23,703 nucleotides of DNA from a virus. Under the pieces are notes generated by a model. The model saw nothing but the letters and a program-made list of their open reading frames with translations, was not told the origin of the DNA and did not search any database. Shown piece after piece: positions 14,573-22,885 of this stretch; positions within the stretch are counted from its first letter, which is position 1; each line of letters opens with the position of its first letter. The position numbers and the translations under genes were made by a program. The stretch lies in the IMG/VR virus record IMGVR_UViG_3300008108_000663, positions 1-23,703 of that record. One strand, 5' to 3'.

Positions 14573-15117
14573 CAAGCATCTTTTAATGATTCAAATTCAA
14601 ATAATAATTTACCATCTAAGTCAAATTGTTGAACTTTTTTTCTATTAACAGAGGGTTTACCGTAGTTCCAATTTTCAACACCCGACTTTCCATTCTGTGG
14701 CATTTTTTTACCATAATTATGATGATTTGTTCCGGTTTTACCAAACATCGGGTTTGCGTATCCAATACCTAATCCCTTCTTAGATTTTGATATCAAATCT
14801 TTAGTTTCTTTTGAATGAGTTTTACCTAAAAATCCATTGTTTGGGATTTTTTCAATATTATAATGTGGATTATATTTTATAAAATACAAATGTTCTATTT
14901 TTTTGAGTTTGTTTTTTTCAAAAACTTCTTCTACTAATTTAAATTCAAATGATTCTTCACCATACTTATTCCATGCTCTTTGTAATATACATGAGTGATG
15001 TTTATTCTTTCTTAAATCTGATTTATGTTTTGATATCCTTTGTTTAATGTTGACAGAAGAACCAATATAAATTTTACCATTATTTTTATTCTCTATGAAA
15101 TATATTCCCATTTTCAT
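14461..15117 (-). CDS. GIY-YIG homing endonuclease with NUMOD motifs
   Basis: A 218-residue endonuclease of the Seg/I-TevI type. The catalytic domain has G4-I-Y6, Y17-I-G19, Arg27 and Glu75 (in KKIEHLYF), the residues that form the single-metal active site of this family. The middle carries NUMOD3-like DNA-binding repeats (GKTHSKETKDLISKSKKG; NPMFGKTGTNHHNYGK). The C-terminus is a NUMOD1-like helix-turn-helix (VQQFDLDGKLLFEFESLKDA, then CQILNIHKTYISGCCNGKFK). It makes site-specific double-strand breaks that copy its own gene into related genomes. The TATTTATA motif and the ATG lie in a perfect inverted repeat. It overlaps the convergent gene at 14195 by 112 bases. Confidence 0.93.
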   Translation of the reverse strand: MKMGIYFIENKNNGKIYIGSSVNIKQRISKHKSDLRKNKHHSCILQRAWNKYGEESFEFKLVEEVFEKNKLKKIEHLYFIKYNPHYNIEKIPNNGFLGKTHSKETKDLISKSKKGLGIGYANPMFGKTGTNHHNYGKKMPQNGKSGVENWNYGKPSVNRKKVQQFDLDGKLLFEFESLKDACQILNIHKTYISGCCNGKFKKAKGFIFKYKEFSFNIS

Positions 15118-15135
15118 CTCTATAAATATAGAGAT
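15116..15135 (-). promoter_or_regulatory. Palindrome with TATTTATA over the GIY-YIG start
   Basis: The arms ATCTCTATA and TATAGAGAT are perfect reverse complements around AA (plus strand). The sense motif TATTTATA (15121-15128) lies at the centre, and the ATG (15115-15117) overlaps the distal arm. Transcripts from upstream would carry the hairpin over the start; transcripts starting at the motif would not. Confidence 0.6.
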
Positions 15136-15166
15136 AATGAATAAACTCGTAACCGTTTGGTATAAA

Positions 15167-15445
15167 TTATTTATTCACACGTTTTTGTAATAAAAAATAA
15201 AAAATAAAAAATAGTCCCGATATGAAATACATAATAATATTGGCTTTCCAAATATTTCCGGTTATCGATATTAACGTATATTGTACGACATCGAACCCAA
15301 ATGGTAGAAAGAACATTGCCAACATTAGTGAGGTATCTTTGTATAAAGTTAATCTTCCCTCTTTTTGCTTTAATTTTATTAATCGTTTCACCATCAGAAT
15401 CCATGTAAAAACGATTATATTGATGGACAATTTTAAATAATTCAT
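15167..15445 (-). CDS. Small membrane protein
   Basis: A 92-residue protein with three hydrophobic spans: residues 5-20 (KLSINIIVFTWILMVK), about 40-60 (LMLAMFFLPFGFDVVQYTLI) and about 68-87 (ANIIMYFISGLFFIFYFLLQ). It ends in a basic tail, QKRVNK. Two other frames are open over the same stretch; this one is preferred because its hydrophobic pattern and basic loop (KRLIKLKQKEGR) are protein-like. It could be a holin-like or superinfection-related protein, but no specific feature shows this. Confidence 0.5.
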   Translation of the reverse strand: MNYLKLSINIIVFTWILMVKRLIKLKQKEGRLTLYKDTSLMLAMFFLPFGFDVVQYTLISITGNIWKANIIMYFISGLFFIFYFLLQKRVNK

Positions 15446-15576
15446 TATCCCTAATTATTTTAACATTTCTGAATCTACCTTTATCTATTTGGTCTAATAA
15501 AATTTGTTAAAAAGTAAAATAGTATTAATTTTTTTTTATTTGATTTTTTTATATTATTTTTAATAAAAAACATACA

Positions 15577-15945
15577 ATGAATAAAATTTATCAACCTATT
15601 GTTTTAGAAAAATCAGAAGAAATTATTAAAAGTTTAATTGAATCGGGGTTTTTTATTGATTATGAGATACCGAATACAAAATTTGCTAAAGAACTTTTAT
15701 GTGAAAAATTAACTGAAAAATTCATAAATGGTGAATTGTCTGAAGATAACGCTATTTTTAACGAAGATGAATTTGAAAATATTTTAAAATACATTATCAC
15801 GGGTTCCATACTTTATGAATTAAAAACAAAAGGTTTAGTAAATTCATATGAAGATGAAAATACTGAAGAATTATTTTTTTTGACAGAAAGAGGTAAAGAA
15901 ATATTAAAAAATATTCAAAAAATTGATGATGAAAATAAAGAATAA
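15577..15945 (+). CDS. Winged-helix-like unknown protein
   Basis: A 122-residue acidic protein. The C-terminal part, ILYELKTKGLVNSYEDENTEELFFLTERGKEIL, has the helix plus beta-hairpin wing pattern (LKxKGLV...FFLTxxGKE) of winged-helix proteins. The N-terminal helices (EKSEEIIKSLIESGFFIDYE; KELLCEKLTEKFINGE) may mediate dimerisation. The overall acidity argues against a classic DNA repressor. It meets the convergent coiled-coil gene exactly at the stop codons (15945/15946). Confidence 0.68.
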   Translation: MNKIYQPIVLEKSEEIIKSLIESGFFIDYEIPNTKFAKELLCEKLTEKFINGELSEDNAIFNEDEFENILKYIITGSILYELKTKGLVNSYEDENTEELFFLTERGKEILKNIQKIDDENKE

Positions 15946-16275
15946 TTATTTCTTTTTTTCGTCAACTTGTTGACTAAAACTGTTCTTTTTATGCTGTTTT
16001 ATTTTTTCCTTTAATTGCGATAAAATTTTATGTGTGTTAGATAAGTTTGTGGAAATGGTTGAAACTCTACCATTTGATAAAGTTTTTAAACCTTCGGGAA
16101 TACTATCTTCCAATTTTCTGAATTCTTTTATTGTTTCAGATAATGAGTTTTGTAATTCCTCAATTTTATATTGTACTCTATTATACTCCTGTCTATTAAC
16201 TTTAGAAGTATCTTCACTTAAAAGATTATTTAATAGTTTTTTAACTGTTTCTTCTGAAATTATAATATTACCCAT
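15946..16275 (-). CDS. Coiled-coil protein with capsid-targeting-like leader
   Basis: A 109-residue protein. The leader MGNIIISEETVKKLLNNLLS ends L-S-E before Asp22. The remainder is mostly predicted coiled coil (EYNRVQYKIEELQNSLSETI; THKILSQLKEKIKQHKKN) with a basic tail. A TATTTATA motif lies five bases before the ATG. Size, leader and coiled coil would suit a head-core or internal protein. No family is recognised. Confidence 0.7.
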   Translation of the reverse strand: MGNIIISEETVKKLLNNLLSEDTSKVNRQEYNRVQYKIEELQNSLSETIKEFRKLEDSIPEGLKTLSNGRVSTISTNLSNTHKILSQLKEKIKQHKKNSFSQQVDEKKK

Positions 16276-16280
16276 AATAT

Positions 16281-16288
16281 TATAAATA
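16281..16288 (-). promoter_or_regulatory. TATTTATA motif before the 16275 gene
   Basis: An exact sense copy ending five bases before the ATG. Confidence 0.5.
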
Positions 16289-16355
16289 CTTTTTAATCAC
16301 TAATTTTTTTTATTAAAGAAAATTTCTTATTTTTAAAATATAAAAATAAATACAC

Positions 16356-17408
16356 ATGAGAAATGTTGAATTCACACTATTTGATTTTAATGACCTTTTA
16401 ATTGAACCCGCACACATCTCAAATATTAGTTCAAGAAAAGAAATTAACCCCAAATATTATAGTACATCTTACCCAATAATGACAGCACCCATGGATACTG
16501 TAATAAACGAAGAAAATTCTGATTTATTTAAAATAAATGGTATAACACCCATTTTACCAAGAATTAGTAATCCGGGTTTAGATTATATTAGTTCAAAGAG
16601 ATTTTTATCATATAGTTTAACTGATTTTAATAGAATATTTTTAGAAAATACCCCCGTGTGCCATCCTCAACAAAAAAATTTAGTTTTAATTGATGTTGCG
16701 AATGGTCATATGAGAGCACTATATGATTCCGCAAAAACGGCAAAAGAAAAATATGGGGATAAAATGGTTTTAATGGTGGGTAATGTTGCAAATCCAAAAA
16801 CATTCGCCGAATATTGTATGATTGATGTTGATTATATAAGGGTTGGTATTGGTAATGGTGGAGGATGTTTAACAACAGTCCAAACAGGTGTTGGATTCCC
16901 TATGGCATCGTTAATTGAGGAATGTTACGATGTTAAAAAATATATGAACTACCCCAATACTAAAATAGTTGCGGATGGTGGTTTTAAATCATATTCTGAC
17001 ATTATAAAAGCATTGGCTTTAGGTGCCGATTATGTTATGTTAGGATCAATTTTTAACAAATGTTTAGAAAGTGCGGGTGAAACAACGAAAGAAAATGGTG
17101 AAATTATTGATCAGTATAGTATGGAATCCATGGACATGTACAATGCCGACATACCACTATATAAAAATTTTAGAGGTATGAGTACTAAAGAAGTTCAAAA
17201 ATCTTGGGGAAAAGAAATCTTAACAACATCTGAGGGAGTAACAAGAAAACATAAAGTGGAATATACAATAAAAAGTTGGATTGATAATTTTGATTCCTAT
17301 TTAAGATCTGCAATGAGTTATACGGGAAAAAAAGAACTCCACGAATTTATTGGTGGAGTTCAGGTGAATTTCATAAGTCAAAATTCCTATAAGAGATTTA
17401 GTAAATAA
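16356..17408 (+). CDS. GMP reductase-like enzyme (IMPDH/GMPR family)
   Basis: A 350-residue TIM-barrel enzyme. Motifs: MTAPMDTV (42-49); LIDVANGHM (111-119); the catalytic loop VGIGNGGGCLTTVQTGVGFP (163-182) with Cys171 as nucleophile; VADGG (205-209) for phosphate binding; ADYVMLGS (224-231); and RGMST (273-277). The usual G-S-x-C loop is changed to G-G-G-C. There is no CBS pair, and length, TGVGFP and the GMS turn fit GMP reductase (GMP to IMP, NADPH) better than IMP dehydrogenase. Either activity would alter the guanine nucleotide pool during infection. No TATTTATA precedes it, so it may be an early or middle gene. It lies near an Nmad1-like gene and a nucleotide-kinase-like gene. Confidence 0.88.
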   Translation: MRNVEFTLFDFNDLLIEPAHISNISSRKEINPKYYSTSYPIMTAPMDTVINEENSDLFKINGITPILPRISNPGLDYISSKRFLSYSLTDFNRIFLENTPVCHPQQKNLVLIDVANGHMRALYDSAKTAKEKYGDKMVLMVGNVANPKTFAEYCMIDVDYIRVGIGNGGGCLTTVQTGVGFPMASLIEECYDVKKYMNYPNTKIVADGGFKSYSDIIKALALGADYVMLGSIFNKCLESAGETTKENGEIIDQYSMESMDMYNADIPLYKNFRGMSTKEVQKSWGKEILTTSEGVTRKHKVEYTIKSWIDNFDSYLRSAMSYTGKKELHEFIGGVQVNFISQNSYKRFSK

Positions 17409-17651
17409 TCATACTCTGAATTCTTTATCTTCAGAACCGGATATTTCTTTATCTCTTTTCATACCTTCTTTAATATAACTTCTAATAAGTCTTGAAACGG
17501 TTACTTTTTTCTTATCCGCAACCTTTTCAATTTCTTTATAGTAAGCAGGAACAACCCTAAATGATAACATCTGAATAAGTTGTTTATGTTTAGGTAATTC
17601 AGAAGCGGTCGGTTTTTCGTTTTTCGAGTCTTTATATGATTTTGACGCCAT
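17409..17651 (-). CDS. Ribbon-helix-helix DNA-binding protein
   Basis: An 80-residue basic protein. After a disordered N-terminus (MASKSYKDSKNEKPTASELP), MLSFRVVPAYYKEIEKVADK and KKVTVSRLIRSYIKEGM give the strand-helix-helix pattern of Arc/CopG-type dimers, with FRV as the DNA-contacting strand and VTVSRLIR at the helix turn. It is likely a transcription regulator. It converges on the GMP-reductase-like gene and is divergent from the 17722 gene. TATTTATA lies 14 bases upstream. Confidence 0.8.
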   Translation of the reverse strand: MASKSYKDSKNEKPTASELPKHKQLIQMLSFRVVPAYYKEIEKVADKKKVTVSRLIRSYIKEGMKRDKEISGSEDKEFRV

Positions 17652-17665
17652 TTTATTCTTTTTTT

Positions 17666-17673
17666 TATAAATA
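17666..17673 (-). promoter_or_regulatory. TATTTATA motif before the ribbon-helix-helix gene
   Basis: An exact sense copy 14 bases before the ATG at 17651. Confidence 0.45.
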
Positions 17674-17721
17674 TTTGGGTTTTAAGTAATTTTTTATTAT
17701 TTTAATAAAAACAATATAAAT

Positions 17722-18081
17722 ATGTCAGAAGAAAAATCAAATGTAAATCCCGCAATCAAGGAAATTGAAGAAAAATACCCTGAAATGACAAGGGAATTCA
17801 AAAAAATCATGAGAGAACAATACGAAATGTTTTGTAAAAAACAATTAACCTATGGTACAGGAAATATATCGGTAGGTACACGATTAGAAACTCCGGAAGA
17901 GGTTAAATTATCCCAAACTGGGTTGTGGTTTAGGAAAATGGATAAAATAAATAGACTAAAACAATTAGTATTACTAAACAAGGAAGATGTTGTGAGTGAA
18001 ACGGTTGAAGACACATATTCAGATCTATCTGTTTACTCTATTATATCACAAATTGTTAGTAGAGGTAAATGGGGAAAATAA
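17722..18081 (+). CDS. Nucleotide modification associated domain 1-like protein
   Basis: A 119-residue protein. The segment YEMFCKKQLTYGTGNISVGT, the conserved W.R..DK.NRLKQL pattern (TGLWFRKMDKINRLKQLVLL) and the C-terminal ETVEDTYSDLSVYSIISQIV match my memory of the Nmad1 domain (formerly DUF1599), found in phages and linked by context to modified-nucleotide metabolism. The Glu/Asp-rich helices suggest a metal-dependent nucleotide-binding fold like the MazG group. The biochemical role is not established. It is followed by a strong terminator and sits between the GMP-reductase-like and protease genes. Confidence 0.78.
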   Translation: MSEEKSNVNPAIKEIEEKYPEMTREFKKIMREQYEMFCKKQLTYGTGNISVGTRLETPEEVKLSQTGLWFRKMDKINRLKQLVLLNKEDVVSETVEDTYSDLSVYSIISQIVSRGKWGK

Positions 18082-18109
18082 AAAGGGATAAAACTAATCC
18101 CTTTTTTTA
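18081..18109 (+). terminator. Intrinsic terminator after the Nmad1-like gene
   Basis: The stem AAAAGGGAT/ATCCCTTTT with a seven-base loop (AAAACTA) and a T-run begins within the stop codon of the preceding gene. Confidence 0.88.
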
Positions 18110-18117
18110 TTTAAAAA

Positions 18118-18125
18118 TATTTATA
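18118..18125 (+). promoter_or_regulatory. TATTTATA motif before the 18140 gene
   Basis: An exact copy placed between the terminator and the ATG, 14 bases upstream of it. The leader also has GAAAAGGT, a weak Shine-Dalgarno-like stretch. Confidence 0.5.
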
Positions 18126-18139
18126 ATAAACGAAAAGGT

Positions 18140-18493
18140 ATGACAGTAAACATTAATCACCCAACATTTATTGCATTTTTAGAACAAGTTACAAATAAAA
18201 TTTTATCAGGAGTTTCTGTTGAAAATTACTTTAATTTATCACAAGAAAAAAAACTACGTATTCAATATATGGTTTTTAAATTAATGAAAAATCTAACTAA
18301 AATGCGTGGTAAATTTAATGATTCTGAATTAAAGAGTTTTGTGAATATTTTATGTAAAAAAAATGAAGAATATGAGAATTATGAATTTTCAGGAATATTA
18401 AATGATATTTCTAACAATTTTGACAAAATAAATGAATTAACAATAACTAAAAAAAGAACAAATAAACAGATAAAAATAGAAAACAAAGAATAA
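18140..18493 (+). CDS. Unknown helical protein
   Basis: A 117-residue, mostly helical protein (MTVNINHPTFIAFLEQVTNK; QYMVFKLMKNLTKMRGKFND; LKSFVNILCKKNEEYENYEF) with a Lys/Asn-rich tail. No family is recognised. Its stop codon overlaps the start of the next gene by one base, so the two are translationally coupled. Confidence 0.68.
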   Translation: MTVNINHPTFIAFLEQVTNKILSGVSVENYFNLSQEKKLRIQYMVFKLMKNLTKMRGKFNDSELKSFVNILCKKNEEYENYEFSGILNDISNNFDKINELTITKKRTNKQIKIENKE

Positions 18494-18888
18494 TGAACAA
18501 AAAAACTGCTGATCTTGAAATTAAGAAAAAATATGCGGTTTTAACTATGAAATGGTGCCAAGAAAATTTGGGTATAAATAAGAAAAAAAGAAATAAAATA
18601 AAAATTTCTGTTAGAATTAGACCCAAAAAAGAAGGTAATTACGTAGTTTATGGTCATTTTAGATCAGACGATAATAAAATTATTGTTTATGGGATAAACG
18701 AACAAACACTTTATGAAATAGTATCCACTGTTATACATGAATATACACATTATTTACAATCAAATAAAAAATATTGGGAATATTTCAAAACACATTATTA
18801 TTCAACACATCCATACGAAAGACAAGCAAAAAGAAATGAAGTCAAGTATTCCTCAGAATGTTTAAAAGATATAAAAAAATTAATCTAA
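18493..18888 (+). CDS. SprT-like small zinc metalloprotease
   Basis: A 131-residue protein with zincin motif STVIHEYTHYLQ (His82, Glu83, His86) and a third-ligand candidate in HPYERQAKRNE (Glu109). HE.TH followed by a helix carrying P.E..A is the pattern of SprT-like and related minimal metalloproteases. The preceding segment (NYVVYGHFRSDDNKIIVYGI) supplies the edge strands. The start overlaps the stop codon of the 18140 gene. It is the second such protease in the window. The substrate is unknown. Confidence 0.83.
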   Translation: MNKKTADLEIKKKYAVLTMKWCQENLGINKKKRNKIKISVRIRPKKEGNYVVYGHFRSDDNKIIVYGINEQTLYEIVSTVIHEYTHYLQSNKKYWEYFKTHYYSTHPYERQAKRNEVKYSSECLKDIKKLI

Positions 18889-19080
18889 TATTTCCAAATC
18901 AGTAATTTCTCTTAAAAATAGTAAAATATCATCTTCATTGAATCTATGTTTAACAACTAAATCACATCTCCAAAATTCTTTTATATTTTGGATAAAACCT
19001 TCCTTTATTCTATCTTGTTTTACTTTTCTGTATATCCAGTATAATCTATCCTGATAATTTACAAATTCTTTGGGGTACAT
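18880..19080 (-). CDS. Small unknown protein
   Basis: A 66-residue protein. ATG 19080 (MYPKEFVNYQDRLYWIYRKV) is preferred because it starts just after the stop codon of the upstream P-loop gene; the longer frame would overlap that gene. It is aromatic- and Lys-rich with an acidic end (NEDDILLFLREITDLEILD). It overlaps the convergent protease gene by nine bases. The function is unknown. Confidence 0.6.
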   Translation of the reverse strand: MYPKEFVNYQDRLYWIYRKVKQDRIKEGFIQNIKEFWRCDLVVKHRFNEDDILLFLREITDLEILD

Positions 19081-19084
19081 AATT

Positions 19085-19639
19085 TTAAATATTATTTGAA
19101 ACCATATATTCATATATGTCTATATGGGTGTTATTATTCACGTTAAATTCAACAAATGGTATGTCATAAAGAATTAGATTGTTTTTTATTTCCTCATCAA
19201 TCTGCTTAGACTCTTCTAAGCTTTGAAATCTCCCATTTTTATCATATATCTCATCATTTCTCGTCAATAATATATTAAAATTATCATATTTACTAAAAAG
19301 TTTAAATATAAAATAATCAAATGTAACATCATACAAATTTGATGGGTATTCTGAACTATTATTATATCTACTTTTATAAATTGGACCTAATATGATTGGA
19401 GAATCCACTATAATATATTTAACTTTACCATATAATCTACTTATATTACGGTGTTGGTTAGCCGTTATATAAAACTGATCTTTTATTGACGAATAATTTT
19501 CTTCCCATGTTATTAATTTAGGAAATTCATAGGTCAATTCCACATCTAAATTATTTTTTTTCATTTCATGAAATAATCCTGCAGATTGTGTTGATTTACC
19601 AATACCGGGGCCACCAAAAAAATTTATTATTAAACTCAT
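19085..19639 (-). CDS. P-loop kinase-like ATPase
   Basis: A 184-residue protein beginning MSLIINFFGGPGIGKSTQSA, with Walker A GGPGIGKST (9-17). VKYIIVDSPIILGP supplies a Walker B/DSP motif like that of nucleoside and NadR-type kinases. The later NFNILLTRN and RFQSLEESKQIDEEIKNNLI segments resemble the lid region. The layout suits an AAA_28/NadR-like or deoxynucleoside kinase-like enzyme acting on a small nucleotide; the substrate cannot be read from sequence. Start 19639 puts the P-loop at the usual distance. The gene lies directly upstream of the 66-residue gene. Confidence 0.8.
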   Translation of the reverse strand: MSLIINFFGGPGIGKSTQSAGLFHEMKKNNLDVELTYEFPKLITWEENYSSIKDQFYITANQHRNISRLYGKVKYIIVDSPIILGPIYKSRYNNSSEYPSNLYDVTFDYFIFKLFSKYDNFNILLTRNDEIYDKNGRFQSLEESKQIDEEIKNNLILYDIPFVEFNVNNNTHIDIYEYMVSNNI

Positions 19640-19747
19640 ACGATAATATAACAAATAAGACTCAAATTATCAAATGATATTTGTCCATTTATATATTTGT
19701 TTATATTTATTTGAAGGAATAATAAACGACCCTCTGAAATAAAAAAA

Positions 19748-20353
19748 ATGGATACAAATATCGGTATGTTAGGAGCAGTGATAGTGGCAATAATTTCAAC
19801 AATAATAGGTCCAACTATTATGGAATATGTTAAACAAAAGTTTAGAAAGAAAAAGGGTGATACAATAAAAAAAGATTTAGAAAAAAATCTAATTATAGAC
19901 CAAGAATTAAGACATATTTCAGAAGAATTAGATGCAGATAGAGTTTGGATCACACAATTCCATAATGGTGGTCACTTTTTACTTTCAAATAAATCAATTC
20001 AAAAATTTTCAATAACATATGAAATAACAAAAGTTGGTGTTGCACCCGCAAGTCAAGTCTTCAAAGATATTCCAATCTCTTTATATTCAAGGGCAATGAA
20101 TGAAATTTTAGAAAATGGTCACATATATGTGTCAAATTTTGAAGACACGACTATTGATTCATATTGTCTAAAAAGTGCCGCATTTGCAACTGGAACTAAA
20201 TCAAGTTATATTGTTGCGTTATATGATATTGCAACCGATAGATGTATAGGTACTGTCGGTGTTGATTACGTTAAAAAAAGAGAATTACACCACGAACAAA
20301 TTGATGTCTTAAATGAAAGATCCAATAGAATTGCAGGATATTTATCTATATGA
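19748..20353 (+). CDS. Membrane-anchored GAF-like protein
   Basis: A 201-residue protein. Residues 6-27 (GMLGAVIVAIISTIIGPTIM) form an N-terminal membrane anchor, then a basic linker (KQKFRKKKGDTIKK) and a helix. Residues 60-200 have the GAF look: ELDADRVWITQFHNGGHFLL at the start, a middle KSSYIVALYD strand and IGTVGVDYV near the end. GAF domains sense small ligands or act as dimerisation scaffolds. The cytoplasmic face of the host membrane is the likely location. It overlaps the next gene by four bases (ATGA). A near motif, TATTTATT, lies upstream at about 19706. Confidence 0.75.
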   Translation: MDTNIGMLGAVIVAIISTIIGPTIMEYVKQKFRKKKGDTIKKDLEKNLIIDQELRHISEELDADRVWITQFHNGGHFLLSNKSIQKFSITYEITKVGVAPASQVFKDIPISLYSRAMNEILENGHIYVSNFEDTTIDSYCLKSAAFATGTKSSYIVALYDIATDRCIGTVGVDYVKKRELHHEQIDVLNERSNRIAGYLSI

Positions 20354-21981
20354 AATTTAATGGAATTTTAAGTGATTTATTAATTGAAGCCGTAAGGGAT
20401 CAACAAAAATTTGATAGAATTTTTGAAATATGGAAAAATCAAGATCAAAATTTATCTTTAGAATTAGCTGAATTTTTATTTAACGAACATTTAAAAAGAT
20501 CGTCAGGATTTAAAGTGACAAATCCAAATGTTAGAACTTTTTTAAATAGATTCGATGGTGTTGTTGGTAATTTTAATCAATTTGCACCCAATATTGATAG
20601 GGATGATTATCAAGGTCTTGAAAAGGCATTATCTAAAATAGAAAATTTTAATTTAGAACAAATTAAATTTTTAATAGGTGAATTTATAGACTTACCAGGA
20701 CAACAATTTGCGAATGTGGTTACAAGAATTGCTGCACCAAATCAAGATCCAAATCCACAAATTATTGATAATTCAAAATCATTATGGTATGGTAAAAATG
20801 AAAATTTAATTATTGATGAAGGTAATTTCAGAGTATATAAAATTGATACAAGACAAAAATCAATTGATTTTGGTTACTACGAGGGTTATATTTCTCAAAG
20901 TGAACCATATAGATCATCTGGTAAAAGTCACATGCAATGGTGTACCACTAGACATAGAGTAGATAGTAATATGTATGCGGGTTATAGAGACAGAAGAACA
21001 TTCTATTTTATTATTGATGAAAGTAAAGATCCTGATATTGAAAAAGATATTAATATAAACCAATATTATCTTTCCGCATTACAATACGCAACAGATACTG
21101 CTAGAGGTATTAGATTCAAATTAACATCGATATTAAATGATGGGTCCGATCCCGATTTTTCTGATAGTAAATTATTGTCTGTTTATCCAAAATTAAGTAA
21201 TCATTTAGATAAAATTATAAAAAAGGATTATAATAGAAGTTATGAAATTTCAAATGATGATGATGTTATAAATTGGATAACTGAACAACCTGGTGAATAT
21301 GAATTTAAAAGAAGAAGTAATAGAGAGAAAAAAGAATATGTTGATAGAAGAAAATTCCTTAAGAAAAAGGATTCTTGGTTGTCTATGGATAAACCATTAC
21401 GTCAAACTTATATCAATTACACCCAAGGCAATGATGTTCTTGAGAGATTTTCAGATGAAATAATACAAACAATTTTAAAAGATAAAGACGATAAAAGTCG
21501 TTTTATGAATAGATTAAAATTACTGAATTTTAATTTAGCGGATATCTTAACTCATTTCTTTAGTAATGATTATGAAGTAATCATGAAAAATATTAAAAAT
21601 GAATATATTGTTTTGGCAATGACAAAATCTCAACCAAGAAAATATGGTATATATGATTTAAATAAAAAAGAATTTTTAGAAAAAGATGGGAATATGTATT
21701 CACCTGAATATAACGATATTTTACATAAATTCATGATCGATCAATCAGGTAATAATTATACAGTAAGGGGTCATTCAAAAACAAATAGTATTGATAATAA
21801 TTCATTTTTTACGATTGTTGATCTTTTTAATGAAAATGATAAAATGGCACCAGCTATTTTTGTGTCAAAACAACAATGGGATCAACTTATTAATGATGGG
21901 GCTTTAATCGATGATGATGAAATTGTGACATCAGATAAAGAAGTAAATAATATTGGGGATATAGAAGAAGACTCATATTAA
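20350..21981 (+). CDS. Large unknown phage protein with capsid-targeting-like leader
   Basis: A 543-residue protein. The first residues, MKFNGILSDLLIEA, form a leader ending L-I-E before Ala14. The middle has a conserved-looking block HMQWCTTRHRVDSNMYAGYR and RRTFYFIIDES (about residues 196-226), a W-C-T/FYFIID pattern I recall from large-phage proteins without known function. The C-terminal half is charged, with many short helices, and ends in an acidic tail (DDDEIVTSDKEVNNIGDIEE). Translation is coupled to the GAF-like gene (ATGA overlap), and the next gene begins one base after its stop codon. It may be a packaged protein. Confidence 0.78.
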   Translation: MKFNGILSDLLIEAVRDQQKFDRIFEIWKNQDQNLSLELAEFLFNEHLKRSSGFKVTNPNVRTFLNRFDGVVGNFNQFAPNIDRDDYQGLEKALSKIENFNLEQIKFLIGEFIDLPGQQFANVVTRIAAPNQDPNPQIIDNSKSLWYGKNENLIIDEGNFRVYKIDTRQKSIDFGYYEGYISQSEPYRSSGKSHMQWCTTRHRVDSNMYAGYRDRRTFYFIIDESKDPDIEKDININQYYLSALQYATDTARGIRFKLTSILNDGSDPDFSDSKLLSVYPKLSNHLDKIIKKDYNRSYEISNDDDVINWITEQPGEYEFKRRSNREKKEYVDRRKFLKKKDSWLSMDKPLRQTYINYTQGNDVLERFSDEIIQTILKDKDDKSRFMNRLKLLNFNLADILTHFFSNDYEVIMKNIKNEYIVLAMTKSQPRKYGIYDLNKKEFLEKDGNMYSPEYNDILHKFMIDQSGNNYTVRGHSKTNSIDNNSFFTIVDLFNENDKMAPAIFVSKQQWDQLINDGALIDDDEIVTSDKEVNNIGDIEEDSY

Positions 21982-21982
21982 A

Positions 21983-22885
21983 ATGAATCTACAAGAACAA
22001 ATATTAAGAATAAAAAATGTCATGGGTTTAGTTAATGAACAAGACTCAAATTATGGTTTTTGGGATAATGTTATTGATTTTTTTATGCCTGGAACGCCTG
22101 TAAAAGATGGTAGGGAATTACTTAATCAGTTTGAAGAGATAATCAAAAGAAGAATTGAATATAATAAGAAAAACAAATTACCTTTAGATACGTTAACCTC
22201 CGAAGAAAAGGCATTCAGAGAAAGAATATTAAAGGCAACACCAAATTTAAATTATCCACGAATTGGGGGTTTGTCAAAGATAATACAAGATATAAATCAA
22301 GGTAAAAATATAAGACCAGAAGAAATTAAAAATTATACTAATCCTGCGTGGAATCAATTATGGGCACCAATAGATGCAAATTCAGCCACTAAATTACTTG
22401 ACAAACGAGAAGAACTTAAAAGAATGTGGTTGGGTATTGATGAACCGGATGGTGAAAACAAAGGGTTTTGGGTGAAATCTGAATTTAGACCAAGAGATTC
22501 AAAAGATCCGAATGCAGTTTACTACAAACCAAAATCTTTACCAAAATTAACCCCCCAACAATTCGATGAATTATATGAAAGAATTATGAAAACAATATTA
22601 CCAAATGGTAAATTTCCTGGTGGGAATAGTGTGAAAATTTTTGAAGATTATAAAAAATATAAATTTTTGTCATATAATTTATTATTACAATTAATAGGTG
22701 ACGAATCTGGTTCATTTCACGCTATTCTTGGAGAATTCAAATTTGGTGCCGCTGAGGAAAATGGAAAAAAATATATTTCAATATACGATGAATGGGATTT
22801 GGTTCCTCCATCTGCACAAAAATTTGGTGTGAATGTTCAGAAATACGGTAAAACACCGCTAATATATTATCGTATTTATAGATAA
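21983..22885 (+). CDS. Unknown protein with capsid-targeting-like leader
   Basis: A 300-residue protein. The leader MNLQEQILRIKNVMGLVNE (1-19) is nearly the same as that of the next gene (MNLQEQISRMKSIMELMTE). Mature sequence would start Q20-D-S. Then come FWDNVIDFFMPGTPV, charged helices, and a C-terminal domain ending LGEFKFGAAEENGKKYISIY and DEWDLVPPSAQKFG, a beta-rich segment. No family is recognised. It starts one base after the preceding stop codon. Confidence 0.75.
   Translation: MNLQEQILRIKNVMGLVNEQDSNYGFWDNVIDFFMPGTPVKDGRELLNQFEEIIKRRIEYNKKNKLPLDTLTSEEKAFRERILKATPNLNYPRIGGLSKIIQDINQGKNIRPEEIKNYTNPAWNQLWAPIDANSATKLLDKREELKRMWLGIDEPDGENKGFWVKSEFRPRDSKDPNAVYYKPKSLPKLTPQQFDELYERIMKTILPNGKFPGGNSVKIFEDYKKYKFLSYNLLLQLIGDESGSFHAILGEFKFGAAEENGKKYISIYDEWDLVPPSAQKFGVNVQKYGKTPLIYYRIYR

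Noticed and set aside
15171-15440. Two alternative frames over the small membrane protein (77 aa minus, 72 aa plus)
   Set aside because: Neither has the regular hydrophobic spans and basic loops of the chosen frame. The choice is moderately secure only.
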